A stretch of 64,000 nucleotides of DNA from an uncultured Bacteroidales bacterium (lineage in GTDB: Bacteria; Bacteroidota; Bacteroidia; Bacteroidales; P3). Positions within the stretch are counted from its first letter, which is position 1. Each line of letters starts with the position of its first letter. The notes beneath the pieces were generated by a model. The model was not told the origin of the DNA. It saw only the letters and a list, made by a program, of their open reading frames with translations, and did no database searches. Both the position numbers and the translations under genes were made by a program. Of the stretch, positions 8,121 to 17,894 are shown piece by piece. Where the stretch lies: the NCBI GenBank assembly GCA_910578275.1, contig CAJTPR010000004.1, forward strand, positions 135,709 through 199,708, given 5' to 3'.

Positions 8121-10763
8121 ATGAACACTTCATCCAAAGCCATACGCAAGGCCTTCCTCGACTTTTTCGAGTCGAAGGGGCATCGAATCGTGCCCTCTTC
8201 GCCCATGGTGGTGAAGAACGACCCCACGCTGATGTTCACCAACGCGGGAATGAACCAGTTCAAGGACATATTCCTCGGCAACACGCCCGCCAAACATCCG
8301 CGCGTGGCGGACAGCCAGAAATGCCTGCGCGTCTCGGGCAAGCACAACGACCTGGAGGAAGTAGGCCACGACACCTACCACCATACGATGTTCGAGATGC
8401 TGGGCAACTGGTCGTTCGGCGACTATTTCAAGAAAGAAAGCATCGCCTTCGCATGGGAATTCCTCACCGAAGTGATGAAGATAGACAAAGACCGCCTCTA
8501 CGTGACCGTTTTCGGCGGCGACGCCCAGGACGGCACCGACAAGGACATGGAGGCCCATCGTTTCTGGACGGAACACATAGCCCCAGACCGTATCCTGTTC
8601 GGAAACAAGCACGACAACTTCTGGGAAATGGGAGACAGCGGCCCTTGCGGGCCTTGCTCGGAAATACACGTGGACATCCGCAGCGACGAGGAACGCGCCA
8701 GGACGGACGCCCGCGAACTGGTCAACAAGGACAATCCGCAGGTCATCGAGATATGGAACCTGGTGTTCATGCAATTCAACCGCATGGCGGACGGACATCT
8801 GGAAGACCTGCCCTCCAAGTGCATCGACACGGGAATGGGTTTTGAACGCCTTTGCATGGTGGTACAAGGCAAACAATCGAACTACGACACCGACGTTTTC
8901 CAGCCGCTCATCTCCGCCCTGTCGGAAAATTGCGGCATTCCCTACGGAAAAGACGCCAAATGCGACGTGGCCATGCGGGTGGTGGCCGACCACGCCCGTG
9001 CGGTAAGTTTCGCCATCGCCGACGGACAGTTGCCCTCCAACAACAAGGCGGGCTACGTGATCCGCCGTATCCTGCGGCGCGCCGTGCGCTACGGCAGCAG
9101 TTTCCTGAACCTGCACGAACCTTTCATCTGCCGCCTGACCGACGTCCTGGTGGATCAAATGGGAGAATCCTATCCCGAAATCGCCCGCCAGAAAGACCTG
9201 ATCACGAAAGTGATCGCCGAGGAAGAAAACACTTTCCTCAAGACCCTCGAGACCGGCAATCGGCTTTTGGACCAATTGGTGGAAAAGCTCAAGGCCGAAG
9301 GAAAGGACACACTGGACGGAGTGAACGCGTTCACGCTTTACGACACGTACGGATTCCCGCTCGACCTGACCGAACTCATGTTGCGCGAACAAGGCCTCAA
9401 GGTGGACCAGAAAGGTTTCGAGGACGAAATGCAGAAACAGAAAAGCCGCTCGCGCACCGATGCGGCCGTCACCTCCGACGACTGGGTAAACGTCCATGAC
9501 GGCACGGGCGTGGAATTCGTGGGCTACGACACCCTCGAGTCGCCTGTCACGCTCCTGCGCTACCGGAAAGTGAACAAAAAAGGGAAAGACCTTTACCAGC
9601 TCATGTTCTCGCCCACTCCGTTCTATGCCGAATCCGGCGGCCAGATCGGCGACCGGGGCTATATCGAAGACCTGCAAAGCGGTGAAAGGATCGACATCAT
9701 CGACACGGTAAAGGAAAACAACACTCCCGTCCATTGGGCCGACAAGATTCCCGCCCGTCCCGAATCCTCGTTCAAGGCCGTGGTCAACAACAACTTCCGG
9801 ATCCAGACGGCCTGCAACCACACGGCCACGCACCTGATGCACTATGCCTTGCGCCAAGTCCTGGGCAAGCACGTGGAACAAAAGGGTTCGTTGGTGAACG
9901 AAAAGGAACTGCGCTTCGACTTCTCGCATTTCCAAAAGATGACCAAAGATGAGATACGGCAAGTCGAACGGATAGTCAACGGCCTTGTCCGCAGCAATAT
10001 CCCGTTGGACGAACACCGCGACATGCCGCTCGAAAAGGCGCGGGAAATGGGAGCCATGGCCTTGTTCAGCGAAAAATACGGCGACAAGGTACGCGTCATA
10101 CGTTACGGCGAGTCGGTGGAATTTTGCGGAGGTACCCACGTGGCCGCCACGGGGCAAATCGGTTCGTTCAAGATCTTGAGCGAGGGAGCGGTGGCCGCCG
10201 GGGTAAGACGTATCACCGCCGTAAGCGCCGACCGGGCCGAGAACCTGTTCTACATGGTTTCCGACCAATTGGCCGAAGTCAGCGAACTCTTCAAAGCAGG
10301 CAACGACATCATGGGCCATATCAAGAAACTGGTAGAAGGCAATTCCCAGCTCAAGAAGGAAATGGAAGTCCTCTTCAACGAGCGGATCGCCCACATGCAC
10401 GACGAACTGCTGGAATCGAAAAAGACCGTGAACGGCGTTCCCGTCGTGTTTTCCATAAAAGGATACAAGCCCGACATGGCCAAGGCCTTGGCCATGTCGT
10501 TCAGGAAAGACCTGCCCGCGGGCGTGGTGCTGATCGCCGGACTCTGGCAAGACAAGCCTTTCCTGCAACTGCTCTTGGGCGAGGAACTGGCCAAGCAAGG
10601 CGCCCATGCGGGAAACATCGTCAAGGAAGCGTGCAAGCACATGGGCGGCAGCGGCGGCGGACAAGCCTCGTTCGCCACCGGTTCCGGGACGGAACCGGAA
10701 AATCTCATGGAGGCCGTGCAGAGCGTATTCGAGCAACTCCGGCTGGAGTTCCCTTTGAACTAA
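8121..10763 (+). CDS. alaS: Alanyl-tRNA synthetase
   Basis: Charges tRNA-Ala and edits mischarged Ser and Gly. The 880-residue protein has the full domain set: class II catalytic core opening with AIRKAFLDFFESKGH and NAGMNQFKD, the tRNA-recognition region, the editing domain with HTATHLMH (near residue 566) and CGGTHVAATG (near 668), and the C-terminal DHHA1 domain with a GGSGGGQASFATG glycine-rich motif (near 840). The frame is open 22 codons further upstream, but these overlap the preceding gene; ATG 8121 begins the conserved protein. The length is standard. Confidence 0.97.
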   Translation: MNTSSKAIRKAFLDFFESKGHRIVPSSPMVVKNDPTLMFTNAGMNQFKDIFLGNTPAKHPRVADSQKCLRVSGKHNDLEEVGHDTYHHTMFEMLGNWSFGDYFKKESIAFAWEFLTEVMKIDKDRLYVTVFGGDAQDGTDKDMEAHRFWTEHIAPDRILFGNKHDNFWEMGDSGPCGPCSEIHVDIRSDEERARTDARELVNKDNPQVIEIWNLVFMQFNRMADGHLEDLPSKCIDTGMGFERLCMVVQGKQSNYDTDVFQPLISALSENCGIPYGKDAKCDVAMRVVADHARAVSFAIADGQLPSNNKAGYVIRRILRRAVRYGSSFLNLHEPFICRLTDVLVDQMGESYPEIARQKDLITKVIAEEENTFLKTLETGNRLLDQLVEKLKAEGKDTLDGVNAFTLYDTYGFPLDLTELMLREQGLKVDQKGFEDEMQKQKSRSRTDAAVTSDDWVNVHDGTGVEFVGYDTLESPVTLLRYRKVNKKGKDLYQLMFSPTPFYAESGGQIGDRGYIEDLQSGERIDIIDTVKENNTPVHWADKIPARPESSFKAVVNNNFRIQTACNHTATHLMHYALRQVLGKHVEQKGSLVNEKELRFDFSHFQKMTKDEIRQVERIVNGLVRSNIPLDEHRDMPLEKAREMGAMALFSEKYGDKVRVIRYGESVEFCGGTHVAATGQIGSFKILSEGAVAAGVRRITAVSADRAENLFYMVSDQLAEVSELFKAGNDIMGHIKKLVEGNSQLKKEMEVLFNERIAHMHDELLESKKTVNGVPVVFSIKGYKPDMAKALAMSFRKDLPAGVVLIAGLWQDKPFLQLLLGEELAKQGAHAGNIVKEACKHMGGSGGGQASFATGSGTEPENLMEAVQSVFEQLRLEFPLN

Positions 10764-10779
10764 ACGGGCGGGACATCGC

Positions 10780-11757
10780 ATGGCAAGGAAACGGAAAAAA
10801 AACGAAATCTACTATCTGGACACCGTCTCGCTTTCGGTCAAGAAAGTGCGGACGAGTGCCAGGCAGCGCTGGCTGAAAGCCTTGCGTTACCTGGTGATAG
10901 CCGCGTTTTTTTTCGGAGTGTCCTTGTTCGTTTCGGTCAACTTCTTCGAATCGCCGCGCGAAAAGCAACTGGCCGAAGACCTGGCTGCCGCCCATGCCCA
11001 ATACAACTATCTCTGCGAACGTGTGGACGAACTGGAAAAGGTGGTTTCGGACGTGCACACGCGCGACCGCGACCTGTACCGCATGATTTTCGAAGCCGAA
11101 CCTCCCGTTCCCAAGGCGGTCTTGCGGCAAAACTACGGAGACTTCAAGGAAAACGCCATTTCCAAGTCCATCATACGGACTTCCGAAAAGGTGGACAAGC
11201 TGGCCAACGACCTCTACGCCCAGTCCATTTCGCTGGACCAGATCTTCGCCCTTGCCCAACAAAAGGAAGAACGCATGCGCCGCGTCCCGGCCATTTATCC
11301 CGTAAACAAGCACAACAGCCGCATGAGTTCGGGTTTCGGCTACCGTTTCCACCCGATCTACAAAGCCTTGCGGATGCATACGGGCGTGGACATCGCCGCC
11401 CCGCACGGCTCGCCCATCTACGCCACGGGCGACGGCCGCGTGACGGTAGCCGACCGCAGTCCCGTCGGTTATTCGGGCTACGGTATCGTATGCAAGATCG
11501 ACCATGGATTCGGATACGAGTCGCTCTACGCGCACATGAGCCGCCTAGCCGTCCAGCCGGGCCAGAAGGTGACGCGCGGCGACATCGTCGGCTACGTGGG
11601 TTCCACCGGCGCCTCGAGCGGCTCGCACCTGCATTACGAAGTACTGGTGAACGAAAAACGCGTGAACCCCGTCTACTACTTCTTCATAGACATCTCGCCC
11701 GAAGAATATCTCGAAATATTCGAAAAGGCGAAAGAAGTGAACCAAAGCCTCTCGTAA
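10780..11757 (+). CDS. M23 (LytM-type) peptidoglycan endopeptidase, membrane-anchored
   Basis: Predicted cell-wall hydrolase or division-associated LytM factor acting in the periplasm. The 325 residues comprise a short cytoplasmic basic stretch, one membrane segment (about 36-54), a helical probably coiled-coil stretch (60-165), and a C-terminal M23 domain with H200xxxD204 in MHTGVDIAAPHG and HLHYE (H283, H285). The zinc-binding set appears complete, so it should be catalytically active. It follows alaS by 16 bases and is followed 2 bases later by a MerR-type regulator, the standard Bacteroidetes neighbourhood for this family. Confidence 0.9.
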   Translation: MARKRKKNEIYYLDTVSLSVKKVRTSARQRWLKALRYLVIAAFFFGVSLFVSVNFFESPREKQLAEDLAAAHAQYNYLCERVDELEKVVSDVHTRDRDLYRMIFEAEPPVPKAVLRQNYGDFKENAISKSIIRTSEKVDKLANDLYAQSISLDQIFALAQQKEERMRRVPAIYPVNKHNSRMSSGFGYRFHPIYKALRMHTGVDIAAPHGSPIYATGDGRVTVADRSPVGYSGYGIVCKIDHGFGYESLYAHMSRLAVQPGQKVTRGDIVGYVGSTGASSGSHLHYEVLVNEKRVNPVYYFFIDISPEEYLEIFEKAKEVNQSLS

Positions 11758-11759
11758 GC

Positions 11760-12089
11760 ATGGAAGAACCCGCGCGCAAACTGTTTTACACCATAGGCGA
11801 AGTGGCCGCCCTGTTTCAAGTGAACACTTCCCTGATCCGGTTCTGGGAAAAGGAGTTCGATGTAATCCGCCCGCAACGCAACAAAAAGGGAAACAGGCTG
11901 TTCACCCAACGCGACCTGGACTATTTCCATCAAATCTACCATTGGGTCAAGGAACAAGGATACACCTTGCAGGGAGCCAAGGAAAAACTGAAGAGCACGC
12001 CCGTCGAACCGCGGCAAGCACGGCTGAACGTCGCGGAAAACTTGCGCAAGATCAAAAGCATGCTCTTGGAATTAAAGGAATTATGCTGA
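11760..12089 (+). CDS. MerR-family transcriptional regulator
   Basis: Small 109-residue DNA-binding protein. The N-terminal half is a MerR winged helix (FYTIGEVAALFQVNTSLIRFWEKEFDVI...NRLFTQRDLDYF), followed by a helical dimerisation stretch and no recognisable ligand- or metal-binding domain. The longer open frame upstream belongs to the M23 gene in another phase; ATG 11760 fits the conserved N terminus. The last 7 bases overlap lgt, so translation of the two is probably coupled. The target is unknown. This one-domain type is widespread next to M23 peptidases in Bacteroidetes. Confidence 0.9.
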   Translation: MEEPARKLFYTIGEVAALFQVNTSLIRFWEKEFDVIRPQRNKKGNRLFTQRDLDYFHQIYHWVKEQGYTLQGAKEKLKSTPVEPRQARLNVAENLRKIKSMLLELKELC

Positions 12090-12880
12090 ATTTTATCATT
12101 TGGGACGTGAATCCGGTGGCTTTCAGCCTCTTCGGACTCGAAATACGCTGGTATGGGATTCTCTTCGCGCTCGCCTTCCTTTCGGGCTGGTGGCTGTTGG
12201 GACGGATATTCAAGACGGACGGGCAAAAGGCTGAAATGGCCGACGTCCTGCTCTGGTACGTGGCGGTGGCCGTCATCGTGGGCGCGCGGCTGGGACATTG
12301 CCTGTTCTACGAACCGCAATGGTACCTGAGCCATCCGCTTGACATCCTCAAGATACGCGACGGCGGACTGGCCAGCCACGGCGCGGCGATAGCCATCCTT
12401 GTCGCCCTCTGGCTCGTGTCGAGGAAATACAAGACCTCCTTCTGGTATTTCCTCGACCGCGTAGTGATCGTCATCGCCCTCAGCGGCTTCTTTATCCGCA
12501 TGGGAAACCTGATCAATTCCGAAATCTACGGTCATGCCACGTCGCTGCCCTGGGGATTCGTCTTCACGCGCAACGGAGAAATCCTGCCCAAGCATCCCAC
12601 CCAGATCTATGAGGCCTTTTCCTACCTGATCCTGTTCGCGTTCCTGCTGCTTCATTTTTTCAGGAAGAAAGGCAATGTGCGGAACGGCCTGTTGTCCGGA
12701 TGGTTCCTCGTAGGCTGTTTCGGCATGCGATTCCTCATCGAGTTCCTCAAGGAAGTCCAAGCAGACTGGGAATCGGCATATTGGCTGGACATGGGACAGA
12801 TTCTCAGCATACCTTTCATCCTGGTCGGAATCGTCATCCTTTTCCTGTCGCACAAAGGTATATTGGATAAAAAATCCTAA
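12083..12880 (+). CDS. lgt: Prolipoprotein diacylglyceryl transferase
   Basis: Inner-membrane enzyme that attaches diacylglycerol to the lipobox cysteine of prolipoproteins. The 265-residue protein has about seven hydrophobic segments, starts with a short periplasmic stretch (MLNFIIWDVNPVAF), and contains the Lgt signature in the form FFIRMGNLINSEIYG with the conserved Arg and Asn, plus HPTQIYEAF. The start ATG 12083 overlaps the end of the MerR gene by 7 bases. It serves the lipoproteins of the whole cell, including the small candidates seen at 39149 and 45478. Confidence 0.95.
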   Translation: MLNFIIWDVNPVAFSLFGLEIRWYGILFALAFLSGWWLLGRIFKTDGQKAEMADVLLWYVAVAVIVGARLGHCLFYEPQWYLSHPLDILKIRDGGLASHGAAIAILVALWLVSRKYKTSFWYFLDRVVIVIALSGFFIRMGNLINSEIYGHATSLPWGFVFTRNGEILPKHPTQIYEAFSYLILFAFLLLHFFRKKGNVRNGLLSGWFLVGCFGMRFLIEFLKEVQADWESAYWLDMGQILSIPFILVGIVILFLSHKGILDKKS

Positions 12881-12885
12881 CTTCG
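12878..12885 (+). promoter_or_regulatory. Possible -7 box (TAACTTCG) overlapping the lgt stop
   Basis: Reads TAACTTCG, a C-variant of the Bacteroidetes -7 box, ending only 5 bases before the ATG at 12891. If used, the mRNA would be nearly or fully leaderless. No -33 TTG is seen at 19-20 bases. Confidence 0.35.
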
Positions 12886-12890
12886 CGATT

Positions 12891-13622
12891 ATGCCTGTCA
12901 TCCGATTGAAACGTATCTTGGTCTTGTCGACCGTCTGGTTGTTGGCGGAAGCCGCCACGGCCTACTCGCAACTGCGGCAATATGCCTCGTCGGCGAAAGT
13001 GGTGCAATTCTCGGGCGTGGTGGTAAGCGGCATCGACAGCAATCCGTTGCCGTTCTCCACGTTGCTCATCGGCTCACGCCGCCAAGGGACCATTGCCGAC
13101 GCGGGGGGATTCTTCTCTTTCGTGGCCTTGGCAGGCGATACGGTCCGTTTCACTTCGGTCGGATACCGTCCCCGATTCGTGGTGATTCCCGACACGATCC
13201 GCTTCGATGCCTATTCGATGGTGGTTCCGATGGAACAAGACACCGTCATGCTCATGGAGGCGGTCATCTATCCCTGGCCGAGCAAGGACAAGTTCCGCGA
13301 AGCCTTCCTTAACCTCAAACTACCCGAATCGGAAGCCGACATCATCCAAAAGAACTTCAACCTGGCCGCCTTGCGCGAACAGGCGCGGAACGGGAAAATG
13401 GACGCCGACATGAATTACCGCAGCCTCATGCAACAACAGTCGGCCAGGCTCTACACGCAAAACCAAGTACCTACCGTCAACTTGCTCAATCCTTTCGCTT
13501 GGGTACAGTTCGTAAAACAATGGAAACGCCGCAAGGAAGTGGAAAGACTTCAAGGGGAGTCGTACAAAGACTATGAATCGGCACCTTCGGGCGTTTTGCC
13601 GGAATATAGCGATGAAGAATAG
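12891..13622 (+). CDS. Exported protein with carboxypeptidase-regulatory-like domain
   Basis: 243 residues with an N-terminal signal peptide (hydrophobic to about residue 25, cleavage near ATAYS) followed by a beta-sandwich of the carboxypeptidase-D regulatory type (VVQFSGVVVSGIDSNPLPFSTLLIG... GFFSFVALAGDTVRFTSVGY). The remaining 100 residues are polar and helical with no recognised domain. Such proteins are common outer-envelope partners in Bacteroidetes. Its last 11 bases overlap the TonB-dependent receptor that begins at 13612 and carries the same type of domain, so the two are translationally linked and perhaps cooperate. The function is unknown. Confidence 0.8.
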   Translation: MPVIRLKRILVLSTVWLLAEAATAYSQLRQYASSAKVVQFSGVVVSGIDSNPLPFSTLLIGSRRQGTIADAGGFFSFVALAGDTVRFTSVGYRPRFVVIPDTIRFDAYSMVVPMEQDTVMLMEAVIYPWPSKDKFREAFLNLKLPESEADIIQKNFNLAALREQARNGKMDADMNYRSLMQQQSARLYTQNQVPTVNLLNPFAWVQFVKQWKRRKEVERLQGESYKDYESAPSGVLPEYSDEE

Positions 13623-16107
13623 CCTCTTTGCCTTTTTCCGGCGACTGCTGGCAAGCTGTATCTTGTCGATTCCGTTTCTCTTGCAAGCCCAGGACGCGAC
13701 CATCGAGGGCTATGTTTCCGATGCCGGAGGAAAAGGCGTCGCCTTCGTCTCGGTAGGCGTGGTCAACATCGCCCGCCCCATCGGGACGACCACGGCGGAA
13801 AACGGCTTCTTCTCGCTTCCGGTTCCTGCCGGCATCGACCTCAAAATCGTATTCAGCCATACTTCCTACCAATCCGCCGAACGGACCCTGAACCTGCAAG
13901 CGGGCCAGAAAAAGACGATGCAGGTAAGCCTCAACACCGCCACGGTGGAGATGGAAGAAATATCCGTGCAAGGCGACCGCCGCAAGAACTCCGCCTACGT
14001 CAACCTCTCCCCCCTCGCCGGACAATCGCTACCCGGCATCGCCGGCGGCGTGGAGGGTCTGGTAATGTCCTTGCCGGGCGTGAACAACAGCAACGAACTC
14101 AGTTCCCAATATTCGGTCAGGGGCGGAAACTTCGACGAAAACCTCGTTTACGTGAACGGCATCGAAATCTACCGGCCGTTCCTTACCCGGTCGGGCGAAC
14201 AGGAAGGCCTCAGCTTCGTCAATCCCGATCTGGTGCAGACCCTCACGTTTTCCAGTGGCGGCTTCGACGCCCGGTACGGGGACAAGATGAGTTCGGTACT
14301 CGACATCCGTTACAAGCAACCCCAAGCTTTCCAAGGATCCGTAGGCCTCAGCTTCATGGGCGGCCACCTGCATCTGGAAGGGGTCACCAAAAACCGGAAA
14401 TTCTCTTACCTGTTGGGGCTGCGGCAAAAGAACTCGCAACTGGTATTGAAGAAATTGGACAAATCAGGCCAATACAAGCCTTCGTTCACCGACTTCCAGG
14501 TGCTGCTCGCCTGGCAGGCCGATCCGAGGAACAGGATCGAACTGCTGGGAAATATCGCCCACAACCGCTACAAGTTCACGCCCAAAAGCCAACAGACCAA
14601 ATTCGGGACCTCCGGCGGCGCCAAGGCTTTCTGGGTTGACTTCGACGGCGTCGAGATAGACCGTTTCACCACCTACTTCGGGGCGTTGAGCTGGACGCAT
14701 CAGCCCTCGCCACGAAACCAGCACCGTGTCACGGCCAGTTTCTTCAACACCGTGGAGAGGGAAAACTTCGACATAGAGGGGTTCTACCGTTTGAGCGAAA
14801 CGATGAACGACGGCAACGGACAGGCCGCCGAAGGCGAAATCCTCGGCACAGGCCACTATATGGATCACGCCAGAAACTATCTCAACGGCATCATCACCTC
14901 GCTCGATTATCAAGGACGGCAGGAAACCCAGGCGGCACACGTGCAATGGGGACTGAAATACCAATACGAAGACATCATCGATCATCTCGACGAATGGCAC
15001 ATGGAGGATTCGGCAGGCTACAATCTGCCTGCGGGACCGTCGGATCCGCCCGGAACGGAAAGCGGACCGACGCCTCCCGCCTTGCAAGACGTCTACAAGG
15101 CTGACCATCATACCGTTTCGCACCGTTTCAACGCCTTCGCGCAAGCCAGGTTCAACTTCAACACCGCCGACCGCTACGTGCTGGATGCCGGCATCCGTTT
15201 CTCCTACTGGACGTTGAACAACGAGTTCACATGGAGTCCGCGCCTGAACCTGAACATACGTCCCCGCTGGCAACGCGAAGTGCATTTCCGCCTTGCCGTG
15301 GGACACTACGCACAACCGCCTTTCTACAAGGAAATGCGCGACCTCCGCGGCCGGTTGAACAAGAAAGTCAAGGCGCAGAAATCCATCCATGCGGTATTCT
15401 CCTCCGACCTCTACTTCAAGCTATGGGACCGACCGTTCAAGTTCACGGCGGAAGCCTATTACAAGTACCTTTACGACCTTAATCCCTACGAAATAGACAA
15501 TGTCCGCATCCGATACATGGCGGCCAACCGGGGCAAGGGCTACGCGGCGGGATTCGACTTCCGCCTGGACGGCGAATTCGTGCCGGGCGTGAATTCCTGG
15601 ATCAGCCTTTCGTTCATGAACACGCGCGAAAACATCGCCTATTACGATGCCGCCGGAGAGAAACGGCACACCGGCTGGGTTCCCCGCCCCACCAACCAGC
15701 TTTTTTCGTTGAACCTCTACGTGCAAGACTACCTGGATTTCCTTTTCAAGAAAAAGAATTTCAAGATCTATCTCAACGCCGTCTATGCCACGGGACTTCC
15801 CTCGGGCGATTCCAAGCGTCTGGAAGACCTTTCGCTCATGAAAGGCCGCAAGACGAGGCTGCCCGACTACAAGCGCGTGGACGTAGGATTGTCGTTCCTG
15901 CTCAAAGGCGAATCGAGGAAACTCTCCCCGCGCAATCCGTTCGCCTATCTCAAGGACATATGGCTCACGCTGGAACTTTTCAACATGTTCCAGATGCGGA
16001 ACACCATTTCCTATATGTGGATTTCCACCGTGGACGGCACCCATTACGCCATTCCCAACACGCTCACGCCCTTGCAGGTGAACCTCAAGCTGGACATCAC
16101 TTTCTGA
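13612..16107 (+). CDS. TonB-dependent outer-membrane receptor
   Basis: 831 residues: signal peptide (ending near FLLQAQ), carboxypeptidase-regulatory domain (about 27-110), a TonB plug region with GNFDENLVYVNGIEIYRP, then a long beta-barrel rich in alternating aromatic strands and ending in the aromatic residue of LKLDITF, as expected for BAM-inserted barrels. The open frame starts 13 codons earlier, but the signal peptide begins at ATG 13612. No susD-like partner follows, so this is not a canonical Sus-type polysaccharide locus. It overlaps the preceding gene by 11 bases. The substrate cannot be told from sequence. Confidence 0.9.
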   Translation: MKNSLFAFFRRLLASCILSIPFLLQAQDATIEGYVSDAGGKGVAFVSVGVVNIARPIGTTTAENGFFSLPVPAGIDLKIVFSHTSYQSAERTLNLQAGQKKTMQVSLNTATVEMEEISVQGDRRKNSAYVNLSPLAGQSLPGIAGGVEGLVMSLPGVNNSNELSSQYSVRGGNFDENLVYVNGIEIYRPFLTRSGEQEGLSFVNPDLVQTLTFSSGGFDARYGDKMSSVLDIRYKQPQAFQGSVGLSFMGGHLHLEGVTKNRKFSYLLGLRQKNSQLVLKKLDKSGQYKPSFTDFQVLLAWQADPRNRIELLGNIAHNRYKFTPKSQQTKFGTSGGAKAFWVDFDGVEIDRFTTYFGALSWTHQPSPRNQHRVTASFFNTVERENFDIEGFYRLSETMNDGNGQAAEGEILGTGHYMDHARNYLNGIITSLDYQGRQETQAAHVQWGLKYQYEDIIDHLDEWHMEDSAGYNLPAGPSDPPGTESGPTPPALQDVYKADHHTVSHRFNAFAQARFNFNTADRYVLDAGIRFSYWTLNNEFTWSPRLNLNIRPRWQREVHFRLAVGHYAQPPFYKEMRDLRGRLNKKVKAQKSIHAVFSSDLYFKLWDRPFKFTAEAYYKYLYDLNPYEIDNVRIRYMAANRGKGYAAGFDFRLDGEFVPGVNSWISLSFMNTRENIAYYDAAGEKRHTGWVPRPTNQLFSLNLYVQDYLDFLFKKKNFKIYLNAVYATGLPSGDSKRLEDLSLMKGRKTRLPDYKRVDVGLSFLLKGESRKLSPRNPFAYLKDIWLTLELFNMFQMRNTISYMWISTVDGTHYAIPNTLTPLQVNLKLDITF

Positions 16108-16122
16108 AAATCCTAAGTCAAG

Positions 16123-16635
16123 ATGAAATGGGTCGCGGCAAGCAGTGACGAACTCCCGGCGATAACGCGCATTTTCGACGAGGCGCGGGCTTTCCAACGT
16201 GCCCAAGGCTTCATCCAATGGAAAGACGGCTATCCCTCACGGGCCACGCTTCTCGACGACCTCGAAAAAGGCCACGGCTTCCTTTTCACCGAAAACGGAA
16301 CCGTGGCGGGATATGTCGCGCTGTCTGCCGGTAAAGATGCCGACTACGAGCGGCTATCACATATATGGAAACACGCCGGCCTTTACGGAACCGTGCACCG
16401 GCTGGCGCTGGGCGACGCCTGGCGAGGACGCCATCTTGCCCAAAGCCTGTTCGACGCCTGCGAAAGTCATTTGCAGGCAAAAGGATGCACGACGGTCAGG
16501 ATCGACACGGGCGTGGAAAACGTCGTCATGCAACGGATCCTTGAACGCCGAGGCTACGAAAACCGCGGCACCCATGATTTCTTTCCGGGGAAAAGAATCG
16601 CGTTCGAGAAATCCTTGAAAAAATCCTTCGCCTGA
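16123..16635 (+). CDS. GNAT-family N-acetyltransferase
   Basis: 170 residues matching the GNAT fold: an N-terminal strand-helix (MKWVAASSDELPAITRIFDEAR), a central VAGYVALSAGKDADYE strand pair, an acetyl-CoA motif region LALGDAWRGRHLAQSLFDACE in which WRGRHLA stands for the usual R/Q-x-x-G-x-G/A loop, and a C-terminal VENVVMQRILERRGYEN segment typical of RimI-like acetyltransferases. It is 15 bases after the TonB receptor, at the end of the plus-strand run, and converges with the hydrolase gene 9 bases away. The acceptor is unknown. Confidence 0.88.
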   Translation: MKWVAASSDELPAITRIFDEARAFQRAQGFIQWKDGYPSRATLLDDLEKGHGFLFTENGTVAGYVALSAGKDADYERLSHIWKHAGLYGTVHRLALGDAWRGRHLAQSLFDACESHLQAKGCTTVRIDTGVENVVMQRILERRGYENRGTHDFFPGKRIAFEKSLKKSFA

Positions 16636-16644
16636 GAGCCGTTC

Positions 16645-17712
16645 CTATTTCAAGGAATGGATCCAACGAGCCACGCGTTCCAGTACCCGCCCGTTCATCG
16701 CTTCCTCCAAGGCGGCATATTCGTTTATCGTGCAAGTACGACATTGCTGGAATAGATGGTTCAATCCCGGCATGATTTCCGTCTCCACTTGCCTGTTGCC
16801 TCCCGCTTTCAAGGCTCCGGACAAGGCTTCGAGATTAGGTTCCGGCAATACTTGCAGGTCTTCCCCTCCATTGAGCGCCAGGACGGGACATTGAACGGTA
16901 CGCAAGCAAGAATCCGGGGAAAATCCAAGGAAATACAACATCCACGGCGACATGCAACGTTCCATCTGCCATTCCACCTGCCTTTCCATACGCTCGTCCT
17001 CGAACGGTTCTTCGGGAAAGTCACTGCCCATGATCTGGCGTATGACATATATCAAGGTGTCGCGAGAATCCTGCGGTGAGGGATTCCCTGAAAGCAACGC
17101 AAATACCCTGCGATTGGCCTCCCGTTGGAACCGTATGACCTGCTCCGGCAAGCCCGCCTTGCGGGCAATCGCCTCCTGTTGCAGTAAAAGAAGGCTGTCG
17201 CCCCGGATTCCGGGAGCGGCCAGCAAAACGAGGAATGCCACGTCCGGATTGCGGGCGGCCACCATCGAGACGATCGCCCCACCCTCGCTATGTCCCGCCA
17301 TCCCTACCTGTTTGAACTTGCGTCCGTGAAGATATTCCATCGCCGATTCGGCATCCAACGAAAAATCATAGGTGGTCGCCGATTCGAACGATCCCGTCGA
17401 CCCACCTATCCCCCTGTCATCGTAACGCAACACGCCTATGCCGGCTTCCACCAGATAATCGGCCAACACCTGAAAGGGCTTATGACCGAAAACTTCCTCG
17501 TTGCGGTCCTGTGGCCCGCTGCCGCTGACCAGAACCACCGTCCTGCCACGAAAACCCTTATATGGCAACGACAGCGTGCCGGCCAATGTCACTCCTTGCG
17601 GCTTGTTGCAAAAGACGACCTCTTCCTCCGTCTTTTCCGTCCTGGGAATCTCGCGGGCGGAAAGCGACGAGAAAGCGAATAACGACATGCAAACAAACAA
17701 CGTCCGGTTCAT
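16645..17712 (-). CDS. Secreted alpha/beta hydrolase
   Basis: 355 residues with a signal peptide (about 1-20, cleavage near SLSA-R) and an alpha/beta-hydrolase fold. Visible elements are VVLVSGSGPQDRNEE (oxyanion strand), LRYDDRGIGGSTG, the nucleophile elbow GHSEGGA, an Asp in LNGGEDLQV and the catalytic His in GLNHLFQ. The family includes periplasmic esterases and peptidases of Bacteroidetes; the substrate is unknown. The reading frame could also open at a GTG one codon upstream (17715), but ATG 17712 gives a standard signal peptide. It stands alone, convergent with the GNAT gene. Confidence 0.87.
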   Translation of the reverse strand: MNRTLFVCMSLFAFSSLSAREIPRTEKTEEEVVFCNKPQGVTLAGTLSLPYKGFRGRTVVLVSGSGPQDRNEEVFGHKPFQVLADYLVEAGIGVLRYDDRGIGGSTGSFESATTYDFSLDAESAMEYLHGRKFKQVGMAGHSEGGAIVSMVAARNPDVAFLVLLAAPGIRGDSLLLLQQEAIARKAGLPEQVIRFQREANRRVFALLSGNPSPQDSRDTLIYVIRQIMGSDFPEEPFEDERMERQVEWQMERCMSPWMLYFLGFSPDSCLRTVQCPVLALNGGEDLQVLPEPNLEALSGALKAGGNRQVETEIMPGLNHLFQQCRTCTINEYAALEEAMNGRVLERVARWIHSLK

Positions 17713-17847
17713 CACGCGAAGGTACGAATTTCCAGACTCCCTGTCCCGTCTTCTTCCTGCATCCGGTCAAAGGCTGCGCCACGCACCGGCCAGACAAAGG
17801 CAAAGGTTTCCAAGGCCATGCCATGAAACCCGGCAGGGGAAAAGAAA

Positions 17848-17876
17848 AAAGGCCGTCCGGAAACCGGACGGCCTTT
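17848..17876 (-). terminator. Rho-independent terminator of the yceD-rpmF-plsX-fabH operon
   Basis: A perfect 13-bp stem (AAAGGCCGTCCGG with its complement) around a 3-base loop, followed on the minus strand by a long T-rich run. It lies 18 bases downstream of the fabH stop. Confidence 0.93.
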
Positions 17877-17894
17877 CGTTGAAAGTCACTTCAT

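Noticed and set aside
8130..10781. 883-codon minus-strand open frame opposite alaS
   Set aside because: It is the exact antisense of a conserved essential gene; the translation is rich in His, Arg and Val with no domain. GC-rich codons on one strand keep the complementary frame open.
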